From: CAWJAP01 sp963834365
GTDB lineage: Bacteria; Acidobacteriota; Vicinamibacteria; Vicinamibacterales; Vicinamibacteraceae
Direction: 5' to 3'
Assembly: GCA_963834365.1 (NCBI GenBank)
Contig: CAWIBS010000021.1
Location: 1 to 64,000 of the forward strand
Length of the DNA stretch: 64,000 bases
The position numbers and the translations under genes are program-made. Shown here piece by piece: positions 8,114 through 16,811 of the stretch. The notes under the pieces were generated by a model that was given only the letters and a program-made list of their open reading frames with translations, was not told the DNA's origin and searched no databases. Positions within the stretch are counted from its first letter, which is position 1; every line of letters starts with the position of its first letter.

Positions 8114-9313
8114 ATGGCGCTGCCGAGGCGAGACCGCCGTGCCGCGACCCCGGCGAGGTTTCGCCGGTCGCCGCACCTGGTTGCCTACTGGCAGGGTTCG
8201 CAGCTGGAAGTGGACCAGCACGCACGCGGAACACGCACGGCTGTCTCGCCGGCCCTCGTCGAGCTGCTCGATGCGTTCGATCGCTGGCTGACGATCGACG
8301 CGGCACGCGACCGCGTGCCGGGACTCACGCTGGCGCAGGTGCGGCGTGCCGTGCCGCGCCTTCTGGCGCGGGGCCTGCTGGTCCAGGAGGGCGCGCCGGC
8401 TCACCCGGCCGATGCCGCGGCCGACACGTGGCGAGGCTGGAACCCGGCCGCCGGGTTCTTCCATCAAGCGACGCGCGACGTGCCGTACTGGCCGGCGGCG
8501 AAGGCCTCCGAGTACCTGTCGGCCAAAGCCAGGCGCGAACCCCCGCCGCCTCCGGTCTCGCGGACGAACGACACGGGTGAGCAGCGCGAGATCCCGCTGC
8601 TGCCTCCGGTGTCGGGCGTCACGGCGGCGGCCCGCCAACGTGCCCTTGTGGATGCACTCCGTGATCGCCGGACGTGGCGGCGCTTCGGCGCCGGCGGTGT
8701 GTCGCTCGCACAGGCGTCGACGATCCTCGGCCTGACCTTCGGCGTCCAGTCCTGGGTCACGGTGCCGGGGTTCGGGCGCATGCCGCTCAAGACTGCGCCG
8801 TCGGGCGGCGCGCGTCATTCGATCGAAGCCTACGTCGCGGCGCGGCGAGTGGATGGCCTGAGCCCGGGCTTCTATCACTATGCCGCCGATACGCATGCGC
8901 TCGTGGCGCAGCGCGCCGGGTTGACGGCAGCGGCGCTCGGTGGCTGCTTCCCGCAACAGGCGTGGATCGGGCGCGCTTCGCTCGTCGTCTTCATGGCCGC
9001 CGTGTTCGCCCGCGCGCAATGGCGCTATCCCTTCGCCCGCGCCTATCGGACCGTGCTTGCCGAATGCGGGCATCACGCGCAGTCGTTCTGTCTGCTGGCG
9101 ACGGCGCTCGGCCTCGCCCCGTTCTGCACGATGGCATTCGGCGACACGCACGTCGAGCGCGAGCTCGGCCTCGACGGGCGCCGGACCGCCGTCCTGTATG
9201 CGGTGGGAGTGGGCCCGCGTCCTCGGGGGCAGACCTGGGCGCCCTGGCCGCACACCGGCCGGACACCGCGGCGCGAGTCGACTCCGCTCGGCGGAACCAC
9301 ACTCTCGCGATGA
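8114..9313 (+). CDS. SagB/ThcOx-type FMN oxidoreductase
   Basis: A protein of about 399 residues. The N-terminal part (SPHLVAYWQGSQLEVDQH ... LLDAFDRWLTIDAARD ... VPRLLARGLLVQEG) is the winged-helix-like region typical of SagB-type dehydrogenases. The C-terminal half is a nitroreductase fold: LRDRRTWRRFGAGGVSLAQ, then PLKTAPSGGARHSIEAYV, then YHYAADTHAL, then VLAECGHHAQSFCLLATALGL, as in azoline oxidases. The known family uses FMN to oxidise thiazolines/oxazolines to azoles in peptide natural products, but stand-alone members exist. No precursor peptide or YcaO cyclodehydratase is visible nearby. Its stop overlaps the ATG of a UbiD-type gene in ATGA, a strong sign that the two work together. 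Start ATG 8114 is preferred over 8033, which overlaps the previous gene. Confidence 0.88.
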   Translation: MALPRRDRRAATPARFRRSPHLVAYWQGSQLEVDQHARGTRTAVSPALVELLDAFDRWLTIDAARDRVPGLTLAQVRRAVPRLLARGLLVQEGAPAHPADAAADTWRGWNPAAGFFHQATRDVPYWPAAKASEYLSAKARREPPPPPVSRTNDTGEQREIPLLPPVSGVTAAARQRALVDALRDRRTWRRFGAGGVSLAQASTILGLTFGVQSWVTVPGFGRMPLKTAPSGGARHSIEAYVAARRVDGLSPGFYHYAADTHALVAQRAGLTAAALGGCFPQQAWIGRASLVVFMAAVFARAQWRYPFARAYRTVLAECGHHAQSFCLLATALGLAPFCTMAFGDTHVERELGLDGRRTAVLYAVGVGPRPRGQTWAPWPHTGRTPRRESTPLGGTTLSR

Positions 9314-11113
9314 CCGACGGCTTCTCCGACCTGCGTGCGTTCCTCGACCGGCTCCGGCGCGACCGCGATCTCGTGCAGATCGACGCGCCGGTGGCCGCGG
9401 ACCAGGAAGCCGCCGAGATTCACCGCCGCGTGATCGCCGCCGGCGGCCCGGCGCTCCTGTTCACCAATATCAGCGGCGCCCGGTTCCCGCTGGTCACGAA
9501 TCTGTTCGGCACGCCGCGCCGGGCTGCGCTCGCCTTTGGCAATCGCCCGCGACATCTCATCGAGCGCCTCGTGCAACTGGCCGAAACCTTGATGCCGCCC
9601 ACGCCAGCCAAGCTCTGGGCGGCGAGAGACGTCGCGACGCAGCTGTTTCGCGTCGGACTCTCAGCCCGCGGCACCGGACCGATCACCGAAGTCGTGGACG
9701 ATCCGCCGGCGCTCAATCGGCTTCCGATATTGACGACCTGGCCGGACGACGGCGGGCCGTTCATCACGCTGCCGCTCGTCTACACCGAACACCCCGAACG
9801 ATCGGGCCACAACCTGGGGATGTACCGGCTGCACGTCTACGACGATCGCACCACCGGGATGCACTGGCAGATTGGGAAAGGGGGAGGCTTTCACTATGCC
9901 GCGGCCGAAGCGAGCGGAGCCGCGTTGCCGGTGACGGCGTTCCTCGGCGGTCCGCCGGCCCTGATGCTCGCCGCAATCGCGCCGCTGCCCGAGAACGTCC
10001 CCGAGCTCATGCTGGCCTCGCTCATCGCCGGCGATCGGCTGCGGACTCGTCAAAGGTCTGGGTCCGCATCCTCTGATCGCCGCTGCCGAGTTCGCGTTGC
10101 AGGGTCACGTCCCGCCGCAGGAGCGCCGCCCGGAAGGGCCCTTCGGCGATCACTATGGGTACTACTCGCTGCGCCACGACTATCCGGTCTTTCACGTGAC
10201 GCGCCTCGCGCGCCGCCGCGATGCGATCTACCCGGCGACGATCGTCGGCAAGCCACGGCAGGAGGACTTCTTCATCGGTGACCTCCTGCAGGACCTGCTG
10301 TCGCCGCTGTTCCCGCTGGTGATGCCCGCGGTCCGGCGACTCTGGTCGTACGGCGAGACCGGCTATCACTCGCTCGCCGCCGCCGTGGTCCGCCAGCGCT
10401 ACGGCCGCGAAGCCATGGCGAGCGCCTTCCGGATTCTCGGTGAAGGGCAGTTGTCGCTCACGAAGTTCCTGCTCGTGACCGATCGCGACGTGGATCTGCA
10501 CGACTTCCGGGCGACGCTGCAGCACGTCCTGGCGCGCACGCGGTCCGAGACGGACCTGTATGTGTTCTCGAATCTCGCGATGGACACGCTGGACTACACC
10601 GGACCGCGGGTGAACGAAGGGTCGAAAGGCGTGTGGCTCGGGCTGGGCGATCCGGTGCGTGATCTCCCGCCGACCTTCGCCGCGGCCGACGCGCCCGCGT
10701 TCGTGCGGAAGGTCAGCGTCTTCTGTCCGGGCTGCCTGGTCGTCGAAACCGCGTCTTACGCGGACGATCGCGAGGCCGCAGCAGCCGTCGCACGCTGGCC
10801 TGCAGTCGCCGATTGGCCCCTCGTCGTCGTCACTGACGATGCCGACCGGGCGGCGCGGAGCGCGATGAACTTTCTGTGGACGACCTTCACGCGGTTCGAG
10901 CCGGCCGCGGACGTCCATGCGGCCGCAACCCGTGTGGTGCGCAATCACATTGCCTATACCGCGCCGATCGTGATCGACGCGCGGATGAAGCCGTGGTTCC
11001 CGCAGGAGGTGAGCTGCCGGCCCGACATCGCGGAGCGGGTGACGCGCCGCTGGCGGGAGTACTTCCCGTCAGGTGTGGAGATGGGCGACTCCGAGCGCGG
11101 GCACCTCGACTGA
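9310..11113 (+). CDS. UbiD-family decarboxylase (one frameshift)
   Basis: A protein of about 600 residues after correcting a +1 shift near 10036-10042, where LIAGDRL continues in the next frame as GLVKGLGPHPLIAAAEFALQ. UbiD enzymes (de)carboxylate aromatic or alpha,beta-unsaturated acids with prenylated FMN. Family features seen: LRAFLDRLRRDRDLVQID at the start, HNLGMYRLHVYD and MHWQIGKGG (prFMN/metal-binding region with conserved Asn, Arg and His), and ENVPELMLASLIAG with the acidic residues of the active-site loop. The reading frame has no other break, so I treat the shift as a sequence error. The ATG overlaps the SagB stop (ATGA). No UbiX prenyltransferase is in the window. Substrate is unknown. 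Confidence 0.87.
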
Positions 11114-11153
11114 TGAGGTGAGACAGGGCTCGAGCCCCGTCACTCGACTCCGG

Positions 11154-11957
11154 TCACTGGACGCGGGTGAGGCCGACGCCGACCCCGCCGGACGGACCGG
11201 AAACGGGAGTCAGCGCGAACTTCGCATTGCGCGTGCCGATCGTGACCGTGCGGCCCGAAACGAGGCCGAGCACGGCGCCAAACGCCACGTCGCTCAGGTA
11301 GTGCTTGTTGTCCTGGATGCGTGAGGCCCCCACATACGCCGCCGCCGCGTAGGCGGGGATCCCGGCCTTCCAGCCAAAGTGCTCCCTGACCACCGTGGCC
11401 GTCGCGAACATCGTGGCCGTGTGGCCCGAGGGGAACGAGCGCGGGTCGCCATTGGGCCGCGTCCGGTCGGCGGCGAACTTGGCCGCGTACGTGGTCGCTT
11501 GCGTCAGGATCTGCGCCCGGGCGAGGTCGGCACCGAACAGCCCGAGGCGGGTGTTGCCGGCGCCGCGGCCCACGGCGTAGAGCGCGAAGGCCGAGCCCAG
11601 GTGCACGTACGAATTCCCGCCGATCGCGCCCGAGGACAAACCCTTCGCGCCGGTCGCGCCGGCGCTGAGGTCATCGTCAGCGCTGTGGCCCAGTCCAGCC
11701 ATCATCCCGCCGATGGCCAGCAGCATGGCGTTTTCGCGCGACGGCAGATTGCGGAAGTCCGTGCCGACGTCGCGGAACAACTGCGCGAACGATGGAATTG
11801 CCGGGCTTCCAGCCGACGGCGCGGGAGCGGCGATTGCCGGTTCGGCGGGTGTGGGGAACGTGGGCGCCAGCGGTGACAACTGCTGGCCGTGAACAGCAGG
11901 CGTGATACCGAGAACAAGCGCAAACACACCAGCTGGAACGAGGCGCACAACGCTCAT
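11154..11957 (-). CDS. Secreted PAP2-family phosphatase
   Basis: A protein of about 267 residues with an N-terminal signal peptide (SVVRLVPAGVFALVLGITPAVHG, cleavage likely near VHG-QQ) and a Pro/Ala-rich spacer. The type 2 phosphatidic acid phosphatase signature appears in order: KFAADRTRPNG (K-x6-RP), SFPSGHTATMF (PSGH) and SRIQDNKHYLSDVAFG (SR-x5-H-x3-D). It would dephosphorylate lipid phosphates or similar substrates in the periplasm or outer membrane. I chose ATG 11957 over the longer frame from 12017 because it places the signal peptide at the N-terminus. The convergent UbiD gene ends 40 bases away. The region 11958-12145 upstream holds no gene and is AT-richer, so it probably contains the promoter. 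Confidence 0.9.
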   Translation of the reverse strand: MSVVRLVPAGVFALVLGITPAVHGQQLSPLAPTFPTPAEPAIAAPAPSAGSPAIPSFAQLFRDVGTDFRNLPSRENAMLLAIGGMMAGLGHSADDDLSAGATGAKGLSSGAIGGNSYVHLGSAFALYAVGRGAGNTRLGLFGADLARAQILTQATTYAAKFAADRTRPNGDPRSFPSGHTATMFATATVVREHFGWKAGIPAYAAAAYVGASRIQDNKHYLSDVAFGAVLGLVSGRTVTIGTRNAKFALTPVSGPSGGVGVGLTRVQ

Positions 11958-12145
11958 GAGTTGATCAGGCAGCTCAAGTAGGGAAGTTATGAATTGTCTT
12001 GCACTTGGATGGGTCACCCCATCCGTCGCGGGGAACTGGCCAAAGCGAACTGCAAAACGCGGCCCACCTATTGTAACGGCACTTTAACAAAATCCGCACA
12101 GCGGCCTGTCCCCGCGAGAGGATCTGCCTGTCCTCCCCTGGAGAT

Positions 12146-12918
12146 CTACTTGCTCCAGTGCCTGATGACTCTGGCGAACATGTCGCGGTGGGCTCCCGGT
12201 TCGAGGACTGCCTGAGCCGGCGGCGGTCACGGCCTTCTGCTCCTCGGGCGTCCGCTTCTTCGCGGCGGCGTCGAATGCTTCACTAATCTTGCCTTCTGAG
12301 TCGATGTTCGCCGTCAGCGTCACCATGTGGCGCCATCCCGGGCTGTCGGTGTGGACGTATTCCTGATCGACGGAGTAGCCGAGAATCACGCCCTTCGCCA
12401 CCAGATCGTCGAACACCGGCTTGGTGTTCTTCTCGAAGTTCTGACGCCACTCCTGCCCCTGCCCGGGCTTCACGAGAACCGAGCTCACCGTCAGATAGCC
12501 GTCGGTGGCGGAGCCACCCTTTCCACCGGAGATGTTCGTCTGCAGGTAGTAGTCCCGGTGCGAGGTGGCCGCAGTGATCGACGGGCTGGGGGCCCCGATC
12601 AGCGCGATCCGGGTCTTCTCGACGCCGGCCAGGGTAGGCGCCGACCACCACACGCCGTGCGTCATGCCGTCGGGTGTGTGCACGATGGCCTCGAAAGCAC
12701 CCCAGTTGAGGAGAGCGCCGCCGGCGGCCATCTTCTCGAGGAGCGGGCGCGTGTGCTTGTCGAAGTCGGCGACGAAGGTGGCCCACTGCGCCCGAGGCAC
12801 TTCCCACTGGGCGACGAAGGTGAAGGACGTTGGTCGCCGCCGGCTGGGCGAGCGAGTCGCTCGCGGCCATCGTCATGGTGAGTGCCACGACGACGGCAAG
12901 TGCGAAGGCCCTGGGCAT
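12146..12918 (-). CDS. Secreted protein of unknown function (two frameshifts)
   Basis: A signal peptide (PRAFALAVVVALTMTMAASD ... LAQ) starts at ATG 12918, which has an excellent AGGAGGAG ahead of it. The frame changes near 12820 (to TFVAQWEVPRAQWATFVADF) and again near 12225 (to AVLEPGAHRDMFARVIRHW, stop at 12146). After both +1 corrections the protein has about 256 residues. Two similar halves are suggested by WATFVADFDKHTRPLLEKM and WRQNFEKNTKPVFDDLVAKG, each followed by a short Gly-rich turn and beta-like segments, so it may be a tandem duplication of a dimeric alpha/beta-barrel-like unit. No known family is recognised. No neighbour gives a function. Confidence 0.75.
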
Positions 12919-13060
12919 GAAGTTCTCCTCCTCTGGTAGGCGACGCTCACCCGGCTCCCGGGCCGTTCGGCGAACGAAGGACAGGATGGCAGCGGCAGAT
13001 TCCGTTGGGGCTTGCGCGTCAAAGCGCAGCGAACACTAACCTCAGCAGGAAGCCCTGTCA

Positions 13061-13516
13061 ATGTCGAGCTCAGTTTTGGACCAGCAGGCGGCGGTCCGGC
13101 TGAAGCCGGACACTGACGTCTGCGCACGCACTCGCTGGACTTTTGTCGATAGTCGAGGCATCATTGTCGATCATCGAGGTATCGACCTGCCGAAGCCTTC
13201 CGACCTCCTCCAGGGCACCCTGGACCTGCTGATCCTGAGGACGCTGTCCCGCGAACCGGTCCACGGCTGGGGCATCGCCAAACGTATCCAGACGCTGTCG
13301 GGCGATGTGCTCGCCGTCGGCCAGGGCTCGCTCTACCCGGCGCTGCACCGTCTGGAGCAACAGGGATGGATCGAGGCGAGCTGGCGTGAGTCGGAGCTTG
13401 GCCGCAGCGCCAAGTTCTACGCGCTGACGAGGCAGGGACGTCGACAACTCGAGCGCGAGCTCGAAACGTGGGATCGGCTCTCGTCCGCGGTCCGGCTCCT
13501 CATCCAGAACGCGTGA
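13061..13516 (+). CDS. PadR-family transcriptional regulator
   Basis: Winged-helix repressor: DLLQGTLDLLILRTLSREPVHGWGIAKRI forms the start of the domain, then the Gly-rich wing GQGSLYPALHRLEQQGWI and ELGRSAKFYALTRQGRRQLE. It sits just before an ADOP permease, the usual acidobacterial arrangement in which PadR controls that transporter. The open frame begins at ATG 13061, with CAGGAAG ahead, but its first 40 codons cross the hairpin repeat at 13093-13120 and the direct repeat at 13143-13183. The family usually begins close to the LPKPSDLLQG segment. The real start is therefore uncertain and may lie near 13185 at a non-ATG codon. Confidence 0.88.
   Translation: MSSSVLDQQAAVRLKPDTDVCARTRWTFVDSRGIIVDHRGIDLPKPSDLLQGTLDLLILRTLSREPVHGWGIAKRIQTLSGDVLAVGQGSLYPALHRLEQQGWIEASWRESELGRSAKFYALTRQGRRQLERELETWDRLSSAVRLLIQNA
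13093..13120 (+). repeat. TCCGGCTGAAGCCGGA hairpin repeat, copy 2
   Basis: GGTCCGGCTGAAGCCGGAC followed by ACTGACGTC, a close copy of the elements at 39975 and 56599. It lies inside the long version of the padR frame, which argues that the true padR start is downstream. Confidence 0.8.
13143..13183 (+). promoter_or_regulatory. Candidate PadR operator: 21-base direct repeat
   Basis: Two copies of TTGTCGATAGTCGAGGCATC / TTGTCGATCATCGAGGTATC spaced exactly 21 bases apart, with 17 of 20 positions identical. Each holds a near-palindromic TCGAT-nn-TCGA core, and two helical turns separate the cores. PadR proteins autoregulate through such dyads, so this is a plausible operator or promoter region. 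That is inference from position and symmetry. Confidence 0.5.
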
Positions 13517-13520
13517 GATC

Positions 13521-16186
13521 GTGATGCGGCACCTGCGCAAACTGCGGCTCCGCCTGCGCTCGCTCTTCAGACCGCACGCCGTCGAGGGTGATCTGGCGCG
13601 CGAGCTGGACCTGCATCTGGAGCAGCTTGCCCGGGAAGCGCGGGCCGGGGGCCTGGACGAGGCCGAGGCCCGGCGCGCGGCGCGCCGCGCCTTCGGGTCG
13701 GCGGGCCTGGTCGCCGACGAGTGCCGCGACACGCGTCGCATCCGCCTGCTGGACGATGCCGTGAAGGACGTCGCGTATGCGTGGCGCCTGCTCGTGCGCG
13801 CGCCGGGCTTCGCGGTGGCCGCGATCGCCTCGCTCGCGATCGGGATCGGCGCGACCACGGCGCTGTTCTCCCTCGTCGATGCCGTGCTGCTGCGATCGCT
13901 GCCCGTCGAACGGCCGGACGCCCTCGCGTTCCTGAAGGTCGGCGGTTCCGCCGGCAGAGGCGGGGCGCCCCCTTATCCCTGCTTTCAGCGGCTCCGCGAC
14001 CAGACGACGTCGTTCACGGGAATGTCCGCCTTCGCGAGCGACGAGCTGCGGGTCGAGGTGGACGGCCGCGTCGAGCAGGTCTTCGGACAGGTCGTGTCGG
14101 GCAACTACCACGACCTGCTCGGGCTCCGTCCGGCCCTCGGCCGTCTGCTGACCGACGCCGACGAGCGCCTGTCACCGCCGGTCGCGGTGATCGGCCACGG
14201 CTATTGGCAACGCCGGTTCGGCGGCGCCCCGGATGTCATCGGCCGGACGATCCGTTCCGGCACCCGGCTGTTCACGATCGTCGGGGTCACGCCGGCTGCG
14301 TTCGCCGGCCTGCAGCCGGGCCGGACGATCGACGTGACGCTGCCGATCGCGCGGGAGGGACGCCTGCTGACCGACGCCGGTGCGTGGTGGTTCGAAGCCG
14401 TGGCCCGCCTGAAGCCGGGCGTGACGTTTGCGCAGGCAACGGGCCAGGTCGACCCCGTCTTCCAGACCTTCATGCGCGAGGGGACCTTCTCCCGCGATAT
14501 GCGCGCGAAGCACTTCGATCGGCTGGCGGTCGTGCCGGCCGCCCGCGGCCTCGATCGACTCCGCGCCCGGTTCGGGACGCCGCTCGTGCTGCTGATGCTG
14601 GTCGCAACCCTGCTGCTCGTCATGGCGTGCCTCAATCTCGGCCACCTCCTCCTGGTGCGCGGGGAGGCGCGACAGCGCGAGCTCGCGATCAGGCTGGCGA
14701 CGGGCGCCGGAGCCGGCCGACTGGTCCGCCAGTTACTGACCGAGACCCTGGTGCTGTTCCTGGCCGGCGCGGCAGCCGGCCTGCTGGTGGCGCACGCGAT
14801 CGTCGGCGCCCTCACCTCGTTCTTCGCGGTCGGCCGCTCGCCCGTCGTGCTCGACGTGCCGTTCGACGTCCGGCTCCTGGCCTTCGTAGCGGGCGTCACG
14901 TTGCTCGCCGGAGTCCTCACGGGCCTGTGGCCGGCGCGCCGGGCCCTTCGCGCCGAACCGGTGTCGGCGATGAAGGGCGGCGACGCCCGGCTCGCCGGTC
15001 ACCGGTCCACGAGCGCCACGGGCCGTCTGCTGCTCGCGGGCCAGGTCGCGCTCGCCCTGGTTCTGGTGGCGACCGCCGCGCTCTTCCTGCGCACGATCGT
15101 CCACCTGCGGGGCGTGGATCTGGGGTTCACGCCCGCCAGCGTGCTGACGCTGTCGCTCGACGCCTTCCTCGATGGCGCTGCCGACGCGATGCCGGCGCGG
15201 CAGCGCATCTGGCGTGACGTGCTTGCGCGTGTCGAGGGGATGCCCGGCGTCCGGGCCGCGAGCATTTCCGTCCTGACGCCCCTGTCGGGCCGCAATCGCG
15301 GGAACGTCATCGCGGTGCCCGGGTTCCAGCCACAGAGCGAGGTCGAGCGGCAGGTACACGTGAACTTCGTGTCGAGCGGATACTTCCGCACCTTCGACAT
15401 CGACATCGTGGCCGGCCGCGCCTTCGACGCGAGGGACGGCGAGAACGCTCCGAAGGTGGCCATCGTGAGCGAGGCGGCGGCTCGCACCTATTTCAGCGGA
15501 CGGTCTCCGATCGGCGAGACGATCGACTTCGGCAAGGCCGGCCGGTACGAGGTCGTCGGCGTGGCACGCGACCACAAGCACTTGAACGTCCGCGAGCCGG
15601 CGCGGCGGTTCGTGTTCACGCCCCTGGCACAGCCGGTGGACGAGGTCAGCCGGGCCACGCTGGCGGTGTCGTCCATCCTGTCGGCGGCTGCGCTCACCCG
15701 CGAGGTGACCAACGCGATCCATGCCGTCCACCCCCGGACCCTCGTCTCCGACGTGGTGCTCGCCGACGATCAACTGGACGCCACGCTCCTGACCGAGCGG
15801 CTGCTCTCGTCCTTGGCGGCGACCTCCGCTGCGCTGGCGATCCTGATTGCGGGCATCGGCGTGTACGGCAGCCTCAGCTACCACGTCGCCAGGCAGCGCA
15901 CCGAGATCGGCGTGCGCATGGCCCTGGGCGCGAATCCAGGGCGCATCGCGCGCCGGGTGTTCCGGGACGCGCTGGCGGCGACAATGCCGGCGTGATGGTC
16001 GGAATCCCGGCGGCACTGCTCGTGGCCAGGCTGGCGCGGGAGCAGTTGTACGACGTCGCGGCGACCGACGCGGCCTCGTTCCTCCTCAGCGCGCTCGTCC
16101 TTGCGATCGTCGCTGGCCTCGCGGCATGGCTGCCGGCACGCCGCGCCGCGACCATCGATCCCTGCGACGCGCTGCGCAGGGGCTGA
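13521..16186 (+). CDS. ADOP-family ABC permease (MacB/FtsX-like), one frameshift
   Basis: About 888 residues once a -1 shift near 15985 is repaired (VFRDALAATM continues as VMVGIPAALLVARLAREQLY). The order is: cytoplasmic prefix helices (about 1-75), first membrane helix (FAVAAIASLAIGIGATTALF), MacB-type periplasmic domain, membrane bundle around VLLMLVATLLLVMACLNLGH, a second periplasmic domain, and a last bundle near the C-terminus. This two-unit layout is that of the acidobacterial duplicated orphan permeases, which lack their own ATPase. The GTG/ATG pair at 13521/13524 follows padR by a few bases, so they form an operon. Substrate is unknown; export of peptides or toxic compounds is the usual inference. 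Confidence 0.9.
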
Positions 16187-16214
16187 AGGCGCCGGGCCGT
16201 TGCGGCGGCCTGAG

Positions 16215-16811
16215 CTACTTCAACGGGCTCCGGCCGAGGACGTGCTCCATCGAGGCGGCCGGGACAGTGAACGTCTCCTGCGGGCTGTTCCCCAGATAGA
16301 CGTCCCGCATGCCGACGGGGCTGGTGTAGAACCCGTCCACGGTCATCCGCCGGGCGAGGATGAAGAAATCGATCCCGGGATCGAGCCCGGGGGATCGATG
16401 GCCCCGGTAGGCGATGAGATCGAGGAGCGACGTCTGCTGCTCGGGGGTGGCACTCACGAAGTCCGCCGAGGCCCGCGCCGCCATCGCTTCGTCGAGCCAT
16501 GCCAGGCCCGTGGCATAGCGCCCCTTCAACTCGGCGTTGACCTCGAGCAGCGAATCGATCCACGCCGCCACGCCGCACTGCACGGCCCCGGGCTTGCTGC
16601 CCTCGGCTGGAACGATCAGATCCGTCAAGCGTTCGAGCGTCCGGAACTGGTGGATCGAGAGCGCCCGCGGCGTGTAGCGCCCGCCGGCCTCTGCCACCGC
16701 CTGTCGCACGAGATGATGCGCATCTTCGGCGTCGAGGCGGTTGACCGTGCCGGCGGCCGCCAGCGCGCCCGCGAGTCGCTGGAGCGCGGCGCGACGGGTG
16801 ATGTCAGACAT
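16215..16811 (-). CDS. Gluconate 2-dehydrogenase subunit 3-like protein
   Basis: A protein of 198 residues with a twin-Arg start (SDITRRAAL, RR at 6-7, followed by an Ala/Leu stretch), so it is probably exported folded through Tat together with its partner. The body (FRTLERLTDLIVPAEGSKPGA, then DFFILARRMTVDGFYTSPVG) matches the small third subunit of membrane-bound sugar dehydrogenases, which helps export or stabilise the FAD subunit. It follows the GMC subunit and overlaps it by 8 bases. A cytochrome c subunit is not found nearby. Confidence 0.9.
   Translation of the reverse strand: MSDITRRAALQRLAGALAAAGTVNRLDAEDAHHLVRQAVAEAGGRYTPRALSIHQFRTLERLTDLIVPAEGSKPGAVQCGVAAWIDSLLEVNAELKGRYATGLAWLDEAMAARASADFVSATPEQQTSLLDLIAYRGHRSPGLDPGIDFFILARRMTVDGFYTSPVGMRDVYLGNSPQETFTVPAASMEHVLGRSPLK

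Noticed and set aside
8674..10281. 535-codon open frame spanning the end of the SagB gene and the front of the UbiD gene
   Set aside because: The first 210 codons are an out-of-frame reading of SagB; the real UbiD start is ATG 9310 in the same frame.
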